64,000 bases of DNA from a virus: positions 1 to 64,000 of IMG/VR virus record IMGVR_UViG_3300031857_000135; one strand, 5' to 3'. Below, in pieces: positions 58,457 through 64,000 of this stretch. Every line of letters starts with the position of its first letter. Within the stretch, counting starts at the first letter, position 1. The position numbers and the translations under genes were made by a program. The notes under the pieces are model-generated. The model was not told the origin of the DNA. It was given only the letters and a program-made list of their open reading frames with translations, and searched no databases.

Positions 58457-58460
58457 TGTC

Positions 58461-58490
58461 AAGGAGGGGCCCCATTAGGGGCCCCTCCTT
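58461..58490. terminator. Bidirectional terminator
   Basis: AAGGAGGGGCCCC-ATTA-GGGGCCCCTCCTT: a perfect 13 bp stem between the plus gene ending at 58456 and the minus gene ending at 58493, so it serves convergent units. A/T-rich ends are short on both sides. Confidence 0.85.
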
Positions 58491-58492
58491 CG

Positions 58493-58948
58493 TTACCAGA
58501 GGTTCTGCCAGTGGTTCCGATACGGTATAGAAGTCTGAGAGATGCGCAACATCAGCCGTTGACATGACTGCGTTGCTGGCCTAGCGCGGTGTTCAAACCG
58601 CCCTGAGTATTCCCAGACTGTTCCGGGGTGGAGGATCTGACCGCCCTCTCCCTCAGTAGGCGTACCTCCGAGGGTGAAGAGGCGGTGGATCTCATCTGCT
58701 TGTTCTCTTCCGTCGCGATGCCATCTCCCGTGACCGAAGAGTTCACCCTCGCACAGATCTCTTCGGTTGTAGGAGACTCGAGGATCGCTAATCCCTTCAG
58801 CCATGCGATGTATGAGGTCCATGACTTCGGCTGGCAGATTCTTATCCGCAAATTGCATGGAGCAGTACTTGATGGCGCCTTTCGGTAAGCCCTCAAGTAC
58901 TAAGCTCGAGTCAAACAGCCTTCTGGCACTCAACAGCCGTCCGCGCAT
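58493..58948 (-). CDS. Hypothetical protein, possible 2OG-Fe(II) oxygenase-like fold
   Basis: 151 residues. The middle has H-x-D (GRWHRDGREQ, about 73-82) and the C-terminal part has a second His (YSGRFEHRARP) followed by Arg in LMLRIS. This order of HxD, His and Arg is that of double-stranded beta-helix iron/2-oxoglutarate oxygenases, but the overall match is weak. The gene overlaps the end of the DUF6878-like gene by 19 bp. Function otherwise unknown. Confidence 0.4.
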   Translation of the reverse strand: MRGRLLSARRLFDSSLVLEGLPKGAIKYCSMQFADKNLPAEVMDLIHRMAEGISDPRVSYNRRDLCEGELFGHGRWHRDGREQADEIHRLFTLGGTPTEGEGGQILHPGTVWEYSGRFEHRARPATQSCQRLMLRISQTSIPYRNHWQNLW

Positions 58949-59838
58949 TCTGAAAGGTCGAACTGAAGAGTCTTCCCATCAGTGCTGAAGACGGTACCAA
59001 CAACGTTCCACGCATCTTTAATGGCTTCCCAATATTTCATTACGATTTCGCTAATGAATACATCGAGTTGGCGGTTTTCTTCTTGCTCGGGCGTGAGCTT
59101 GTAGGTCTCGTCATAGAAAGTAAACGAATTGTAAGGAGATGCCTTGACCTCCTCTAATCTAATTGATTGATCATCATCCTCGTCTTCCTCTCTCAACACA
59201 GTGAGTTCCTTTCCTTCATTGGTGACCCACGTATCGCAGTCCACAGAAAATCCCGGAGTTAGCATGATGGTAGACCAGGTGGGAAGGCAGAGGTCTCCAT
59301 CATTGTAGCTCGGGATGTAGTTCCGCACGTAGACACGCCTTCCTGTCTTGAACAGGAACTCTGCAAGAAGTTTGATTAACGATTCTTCTTGAGCTTTGCG
59401 TGTAGTGTTCATCTCAGTATTGAGGGACTGAATATCGGAGATTATGTTCTCAATCTCCGCAGTCCCCTTGTCGGCACCATAGACACGGATGGAGGAGAGG
59501 GTCACGATATCGTACTGATCATGATTAACTATAATTTTCTTCGCGTCTACATCAATCGTAACCTCCCCTCTGCCGCCTTCGTTGTTCTCCCATCCCTCGA
59601 AGAACAGAGAGACGGCATTGCTCAGGACCGATGAGACCCAGTTGATCAGAGCTGGATCCGAAATCACGCGATCTGACGGATTGAATGTCGGGTCTTCGTA
59701 GTCTCCCGAGTCCCCGCCACCATGGTACGTGGTGTGGACAGAGGTAATACCGCGTTCCCGAAGAACAGGTAGCAGCTCAGCGAACTCGATCTTGAAGGCG
59801 TCTTCGTGTTTCTTCTTCCAATCTTCGTAAAACGACAT
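58930..59838 (-). CDS. DUF6878-like domain protein
   Basis: 302 residues. The N-terminal segment ITSVHTTYHGGGDSGDYEDP (about 31-50) matches the start of the DUF6878 family, found in phages and plasmids, function unknown. The remainder alternates helices with strands and is acidic (EEDEDDDQSIRLEE). AGGAGGG lies upstream of the ATG. It begins a two-gene unit with the oxygenase-like gene. The 82 bp upstream is A/T-rich and may hold its promoter. Confidence 0.6.
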   Translation of the reverse strand: MSFYEDWKKKHEDAFKIEFAELLPVLRERGITSVHTTYHGGGDSGDYEDPTFNPSDRVISDPALINWVSSVLSNAVSLFFEGWENNEGGRGEVTIDVDAKKIIVNHDQYDIVTLSSIRVYGADKGTAEIENIISDIQSLNTEMNTTRKAQEESLIKLLAEFLFKTGRRVYVRNYIPSYNDGDLCLPTWSTIMLTPGFSVDCDTWVTNEGKELTVLREEDEDDDQSIRLEEVKASPYNSFTFYDETYKLTPEQEENRQLDVFISEIVMKYWEAIKDAWNVVGTVFSTDGKTLQFDLSECADGC

Positions 59839-59895
59839 GACTTGGCCCTCCTATAGTCAAGGCCACAATACTTATTACTGCTTTTAGTGTAATTT

Positions 59896-59915
59896 AAAAA
59901 AGGGCCCGAAGGCCC
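59896..59915 (-). terminator. TTCG-loop terminator after the Api92-like gene
   Basis: On the minus strand: GGGCC-TTCG-GGCCC followed by TTTTTT, 5 bp after the stop at 59921. Same design as those at 45466 and 53344. Confidence 0.93.
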
Positions 59916-59920
59916 AGTTT

Positions 59921-60607
59921 CTACTCTTTGTTATCTAAGATCTTTCGATCTTCAATGAAGACATCCAAGGCATCTCGATGCCATGTGGAAATATCCTGTA
60001 AATCCTCGAGGGAGATGTTGGGCTCCATACCGAGATCTTTTGTATCCGTTTGCTTTCTTCCCTCCCAGGTCTTGCTTCCCGCGAAACACATCCCGAGCTC
60101 GTAGTATCCAAGCTCGATCCGCATGTCCTTGGGAATATCGTCACCCGTGAGGTAATTCGCAATCGCCTCAATGGGCGGAGACCATGCAGTATCGAATTCA
60201 ATTTCGATGGTGGCGTCATCTTGATCCAGAACTTTTATGTCAGTCACATCCCATTTTGTACCCCACCACTGTAGGGCCCAGTCGTACCAATTCGAGACCC
60301 CGTACTTTTCAACCAAGGCTTCGAATACCTTGGGGTCATACCAAGCGTTCCCGTCCTCATCCTCGAGCCACGCGCGAACTTGAATTAAATCCTCTTCGGG
60401 GTAATTCTCGTTGGGTATCTTCTTCGACCCGTCTTTCGGTAGCCAGTTAGCCCCACTCCGGGTCAAACGGATCTCCTTGGGCATTGGAAAGAAGAACTGT
60501 AGAAGCCCACCCTCGTCGTTCTCGTTGTTTACAAGCTTATCGATACGCTCACGAAGTTCCTTCGGTGGATTCGTAATCTCGAGGTGATTTGTACACCAGT
60601 TTGGCAT
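59921..60607 (-). CDS. Api92-like (ferredoxin-like fold) protein
   Basis: 228 residues from the ATG at 60607 (GGAG 6 bases upstream), giving the diagnostic N-terminus MPNWCTNHLEIT. This opening, a Trp/Cys strand and an aromatic-rich central part (WYDWALQWWGTKWDV...FDTAWSPPIEAIANYL) are typical of Api92-like proteins encoded by many phages and mobile elements. Function is not firmly known. The C-terminal extension of ~60 residues is charged. It overlaps nothing and ends at a strong terminator. Confidence 0.7.
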   Translation of the reverse strand: MPNWCTNHLEITNPPKELRERIDKLVNNENDEGGLLQFFFPMPKEIRLTRSGANWLPKDGSKKIPNENYPEEDLIQVRAWLEDEDGNAWYDPKVFEALVEKYGVSNWYDWALQWWGTKWDVTDIKVLDQDDATIEIEFDTAWSPPIEAIANYLTGDDIPKDMRIELGYYELGMCFAGSKTWEGRKQTDTKDLGMEPNISLEDLQDISTWHRDALDVFIEDRKILDNKE

Positions 60608-60620
60608 CTGTAGCTCCAGG

Positions 60621-61196
60621 CTATCGTACAAGCTGTGCAAACGATGAGGACTTAGCGTGGTGCGTTACGGCGATTAGGAGCGACCTCTTAATCTGCTTTC
60701 GTTTTATCTTACCAATGGAGATCCCATTCTTTTCCAGCATCTCAAGGTGCAGCTCTACGCGATCCTCTACGATCGAAGGAAGAACTTCTGTTACCAGCCT
60801 TTCTTGAATCAAGGCGTCAATTCGATCCGTGTAAACTCCAATCACCCGAGGAATGGCAGATGCAACTACCTCCTTGGTAATGATTGACTCGATCACCTGT
60901 TCATAGGGAAGCTGCCCTTCCTCCACTAGTTCGTTGATCCGACTCTCAACGATAGATTGGATCCTTGAGGAAAGTTCCCCCCGTATAATGTCGGGAATAA
61001 ATCCTGTGGCGGCTTCGGTCAGAATGAGAGACGCTAACTCGTTCTTGGGGTCACTGATTTTGGTTAGGAGTCTCTTTTGTCTCTTTAATACTCGTTGGTT
61101 AATCTGTTCCGTTAGCGTTTGATCTACGGCTGCTTCATAGACAAAATCATCAAGCTTATCTTTTACATTCTTCAAATCCTCAGCTTTCTGACTCAC
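60621..61196 (-). CDS. Helical hypothetical protein (start uncertain)
   Basis: About 191 residues if the GTG at 61196 is used; upstream codons lie in the end of thyX. Entirely helical with repeated I/L heptads (RIQSIVESRINELVEEGQLPYEQVIESIITKEVVASAIPRVIGVYTDRIDALIQERL). No motif is recognised. The lack of a clear ribosome site suggests coupling to thyX translation, with which it overlaps by 17 bp. Confidence 0.45.
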   Translation of the reverse strand: MSQKAEDLKNVKDKLDDFVYEAAVDQTLTEQINQRVLKRQKRLLTKISDPKNELASLILTEAATGFIPDIIRGELSSRIQSIVESRINELVEEGQLPYEQVIESIITKEVVASAIPRVIGVYTDRIDALIQERLVTEVLPSIVEDRVELHLEMLEKNGISIGKIKRKQIKRSLLIAVTHHAKSSSFAQLVR

Positions 61197-62016
61197 CACT
61201 AAGCTTACTAAGGAGTTCCTTGAGCTCTCTGGCGCTGATTCGCTCGGGGTTGGCTTCTTCGATCGCTTTCGTGAGCTTGGATTGGTCGAGGGCGGCACGG
61301 ATAATCTCCATTTCGGCAGCAGAGAACGCACAGGAATTTACTCGGTAATCCATCCAGGCTTCGTAAGTGACTGGAAGCCAATCTTGGAAAATCTGCTCGA
61401 GTGCATATGCATATTGACGTGTCTCCCACTGCGCGTGTTTGCTTCGGCGCAGAAGCATCATGTGCATCAAATTGTGGGCATTGATCGTCGTCTGCCATTC
61501 TGTGTAGGCATTGACTGGTAGAGACAGCCGAGCCGTCTCTCTCGCGATACCCCTAAAGGTCATCTTTTCGTACAGCTCAAATGCCGTTTGTGAGGAAGAC
61601 CACAGCTCTTCCCGGAAGTTGTGTGCGAGATCTTCCGGGACAGGAGTAGAGCGCCCCTGCTTATTGCTCGAGCTTTGATGACATACCTGCTCGACCTCCG
61701 GAATGTAGAATTCCGTGGGTAGGGTGGTGTACCGTGCGCTGATCTCGTTCAAGGCCTGGGTGCGGTGGCGCACCAGTTGCCTTGCCACAAAGATCGGCAT
61801 CTTCATGTTGACGGAGATAACTGCCTGCTCGAAAGGCGAAGTATGGAGATGCCGCATCAGATAGCGAAGCAGATTTCGAGTCTCCGTGATTGGGCGTTGT
61901 CCCTTGTAGGACAGCCGAGCTGCCTCCTCGATTGATGCATCGCTGCCCAGTCTGTCGACCACGAAGACGTGTCCGTGATCCAGAAGGCGAATCTTGTTAT
62001 CTCGATCAAATTTCAC
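61180..62016 (-). CDS. thyX: Flavin-dependent thymidylate synthase
   Basis: 278 residues from the GTG at 62016, which has GGAGG 5 bases upstream and overlaps the previous stop (GTGA). The ThyX signature RHRTQALNEISARY is at about 83-96 (consensus RHR-x7-S-x-RY). The usual flanking helices and a C-terminal charged helix are present. The enzyme makes dTMP from dUMP using FAD and methylenetetrahydrofolate, supplying thymidine for phage DNA. Size is normal for the family. It is cotranscribed with the zinc-ribbon and VWA genes upstream. Confidence 0.95.
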   Translation of the reverse strand: MKFDRDNKIRLLDHGHVFVVDRLGSDASIEEAARLSYKGQRPITETRNLLRYLMRHLHTSPFEQAVISVNMKMPIFVARQLVRHRTQALNEISARYTTLPTEFYIPEVEQVCHQSSSNKQGRSTPVPEDLAHNFREELWSSSQTAFELYEKMTFRGIARETARLSLPVNAYTEWQTTINAHNLMHMMLLRRSKHAQWETRQYAYALEQIFQDWLPVTYEAWMDYRVNSCAFSAAEMEIIRAALDQSKLTKAIEEANPERISARELKELLSKLSGESES

Positions 62017-62258
62017 GCTTCCTCCACAACGATAGAGATTTTGACCTGCCGCTCCCATTCGTGGTAGCACTCATCATTACTACAGCAGAAGTACACTTCC
62101 GAGATGCCCGGTATCTTCGGGTAGTCTAGGTGATGTGTAGTGCTAAAGTCCTTAATCTCTGTCCCTCCACATTTGGGACAGGTATCCTCCACTGTGAACG
62201 GCAGGTTTAGTCGCTTTGCTTCTGTAGCTACGGGCTTCTTTTTCAGGATGATATTCAT
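62013..62258 (-). CDS. Small zinc-ribbon protein
   Basis: 81 residues from the ATG at 62258 (GGAGG 5 bases upstream, overlapping the previous stop as ATGA). A Cys4 ribbon is seen: CPKCGG near 26-31 and CCSNDEC near 57-63. The short N-terminus is basic and hydrophobic (MNIILKKKPVATEAKRLNLPF). It sits between the VWA gene and thyX, and could be an accessory of either; no family is recognised. Confidence 0.6.
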   Translation of the reverse strand: MNIILKKKPVATEAKRLNLPFTVEDTCPKCGGTEIKDFSTTHHLDYPKIPGISEVYFCCSNDECYHEWERQVKISIVVEEA

Positions 62259-63490
62259 CCAACCCTCCTCACTTGTTTTGTTTCCAGGTCGACAGCGATA
62301 GCCTCTCCGTATTTCGGTTTGTAACGTCTGATATTCATATATGTGGAGGAGAGCACCCACAGAACATCAAGAACGTGTTCCGGCATTTGATGCGGTATTG
62401 TGATATCGCCATCTGTCATGGCAATAACGTAGACATCCTCTCCCTCCTCACTTAATCGTGAGAACGCTGGGCTAAAGTCTGATCCTCCGTATCCTCTTAT
62501 CTTAACTAATTCTGTATCTGCGGTAATGATCTCATCGGCGTGAATTGTGGTATCGCACTGAATGAACCGGATCGAGTGCCTCATCTCCAGAGCTAACTGC
62601 CGTAGTTCGACAAAGATGAAATCATGGGTTCCATCCATGGAACCGCTCGTATCCCACAGGACTGTAAGGACTGCACGAGCGGACTTGCGCTCCCGGGGTA
62701 GAAACTCTCCAACAGCTTCACTACGGCGAGATGGTCGTGCATAGCTCCACTCCGATCCCCCGAGTATCGGACCCACATAGGAGCGTAGGAACTGACCCCA
62801 AGTGATAACTGGAGTCAGTAGTTCTTTGACCATCTTTTCAATTCGACCTACCGAGTCCCCCCGCTGTCTCGCCACAAGGACTGCTTCCGAGAGGTACTGT
62901 TTGTATCTCTCTTCACAGAGTCGGGCATCTGTGCCCGAAAGCTCCTCGGGCTCTATGTCTCCAGAAAATTGATCGTAGTCTCCCAGAACCTCTCCGTCGG
63001 ATGTCCAACAAGGGATCTTGAAGGGCTCCCCGTTTTCGTCAGCTTCAGCCTTACCCTCGGCGAGGATACTGTACACGCTTTCCGCAGTCAGCGAGGCCCA
63101 TGGCTCGTGGTAACACATACCTTCAACCAACTGTATAACCGGCTTATCTTTCCATGTTTTTGTACTTAATTCTGCAATGAAGCCGTTCACAATGTAGTCA
63201 TGTGCAATATTGAACGCCTTCTCATCCTTACCTGTAGCTCGAGCATGAAACCCGAGAAGAGGGTGCAGAATTTCGTGCAGCAAGATCGCAGTGAACTGCG
63301 GTTGCGTGAGCGCGCGGGCAAACTCAACACCGAATGTGATTTTTAGTGATGAGTTAACTCGTGCAGTAATGGACTCCTCAACGAACTGAACGTCCGCTTT
63401 GTAGAGCAAATGGGAGTAGAAGGGGGAGACCACGCCCAGTATCACCAGCGAGGTCTCCCATTTTTTCTGAAGATCTTCGACTGCGCTCAC
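62255..63490 (-). CDS. VWA-like metallopeptidase-type protein (DUF2201/COG3864)
   Basis: 411 residues. The N-terminal domain has HEILH at 72-76 with a further His (HPLLGFH), the putative zincin-like metal site of this family. The C-terminal VWA domain carries the MIDAS DTSGSM at 280-285, with TDGD downstream. The pair of domains is that of DUF2201 proteins, whose genes usually neighbour a MoxR-type ATPase. Here that ATPase lies directly upstream with a 4 bp overlap. The target is unknown, and the metal-binding residues are as expected. Confidence 0.85.
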   Translation of the reverse strand: MSAVEDLQKKWETSLVILGVVSPFYSHLLYKADVQFVEESITARVNSSLKITFGVEFARALTQPQFTAILLHEILHPLLGFHARATGKDEKAFNIAHDYIVNGFIAELSTKTWKDKPVIQLVEGMCYHEPWASLTAESVYSILAEGKAEADENGEPFKIPCWTSDGEVLGDYDQFSGDIEPEELSGTDARLCEERYKQYLSEAVLVARQRGDSVGRIEKMVKELLTPVITWGQFLRSYVGPILGGSEWSYARPSRRSEAVGEFLPRERKSARAVLTVLWDTSGSMDGTHDFIFVELRQLALEMRHSIRFIQCDTTIHADEIITADTELVKIRGYGGSDFSPAFSRLSEEGEDVYVIAMTDGDITIPHQMPEHVLDVLWVLSSTYMNIRRYKPKYGEAIAVDLETKQVRRVG

Positions 63491-64000
63491 GAGTTCATCA
63501 CGTCAGACAGTTGTCTTACGACAGTCATTGTCTGTGGATTCATCTTTGCCATCTTTGCTACCACTCTAGCGAAGTCTCTCCGCAGCTCAAGCCCGCCCAG
63601 TGACTCAACTAGAAAGAAGCTGAAGGAGAAGATATCCCGCTTATTCTGAGTGAGGTGCAACAGCGCCGCCACCAGATTGCTTAAGTTGTAAAACCCTCCC
63701 TCCGCTCTGTTAGTGACGACTGCACTCACGATCGAGTAGCAAAACGCTACTAGAAGTGAGCGCTCTACCTGTTCCGGGTTTGGAATCGCTGCTTGTGGAT
63801 CCCGCAGAATATCTGCAGGAGGAATTATGTCTTTCTGTAGACGCAGGAAGGCTAGGAACTCGGAACCGACTCCCGTGCCAACCAGCCCAACGACCGTTTC
63901 ATGAAGGATGGTCTCATCCTGCAGAGGCATGATGATGGGAAGAAGCTGACCCAGCATGGCCCAGGTCCGAGGTGTGGCGAAGCTGCCGAGCTCATCAGCA
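63487..64000 (-). CDS. MoxR-type AAA+ ATPase, C-terminal part (cut by window edge)
   Basis: The frame is open from the right edge of the window; an internal ATG at 63957 is not the true start. The first visible residues DELGSFATPRTWAMLGQLLP match the post-sensor-2 segment of MoxR/DUF2201-associated ATPases (FATPRTW), followed by VVGLVGTGVGSEFLAFLR, also typical of their C-terminal lid. The Walker motifs must lie outside the window. The gene overlaps the VWA gene start (ATGA). This makes a second MoxR-VWA pair in the same genome. Confidence 0.7.
   Translation of the reverse strand, partial: ADELGSFATPRTWAMLGQLLPIIMPLQDETILHETVVGLVGTGVGSEFLAFLRLQKDIIPPADILRDPQAAIPNPEQVERSLLVAFCYSIVSAVVTNRAEGGFYNLSNLVAALLHLTQNKRDIFSFSFFLVESLGGLELRRDFARVVAKMAKMNPQTMTVVRQLSDVMNS

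Overview
The window is one stretch of the genome of a large contractile-tailed dsDNA bacteriophage (myovirus morphology, Caudoviricetes). The evidence is a large terminase (21776-23500), portal (4987-7059), prohead-protease candidate (26343-28238), major capsid protein (32822-33955), neck proteins, a very large tail sheath (38088-41810) and a tail-tube candidate (42314-43012). Genes are packed head to tail with ATGA, GTGA or TGATG overlaps, ribosome binding sites are Shine-Dalgarno, and the few promoters visible are sigma70-like, so the host is a bacterium. The sequence does not name the host. No tRNA or rRNA genes, insertion sequences or CRISPR arrays were seen. Tape-measure and most baseplate genes are not in the window, so the genome continues well beyond it.

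Layout. 1-1941 (minus): uracil-DNA glycosylase fragment, SF2 helicase and a Cys-rich protein. 1960-7059 (plus): virion proteins and portal. 7062-7793: a small minus-strand island overlapped by an unusual run of perfect hairpins. 7826-14179 (plus): a single 2117-residue polypeptide containing both large subunits (beta then beta') of a multisubunit RNA polymerase, placed inside the structural block. 14187-20908 (plus): further virion proteins, including an OB-fold spike or baseplate candidate. 20896-24723: minus islands around terL. 24734-45207 (plus): protease, internal-head/scaffold-like proteins, capsid, neck, sheath, tube. 45185-48457 (minus): MoxR AAA ATPase, coiled-coil protein, VWA protein and a ribbon-helix-helix regulator candidate. 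48552-50085 (plus): small genes and a ParB-like protein. 50138-53329 (mostly minus): further virion-like proteins. 53369-58001 (minus): topoisomerase B subunit, HNH endonuclease and small genes. 58493-64000 (minus): proteins of unknown role with DUF6878-like and Api92-like domains, ThyX, and a second VWA/MoxR pair cut by the window edge.

How it fits together. The capsid, portal, terminase, protease and tail genes build the particle. The fused polymerase sits among them, which suggests it is either a late product or packaged and injected. Many virion proteins share three building blocks: short K-x-A-[SAG] motifs, often near the N-terminus; glycine-zipper hydrophobic segments, often near the C-terminus; and small Cys4 zinc modules. 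This looks like a shared maturation, packaging or ejection scheme, and is the most likely undescribed system here besides the polymerase. The minus-strand genes supply DNA and nucleotide metabolism and two separate MoxR-VWA remodelling modules.
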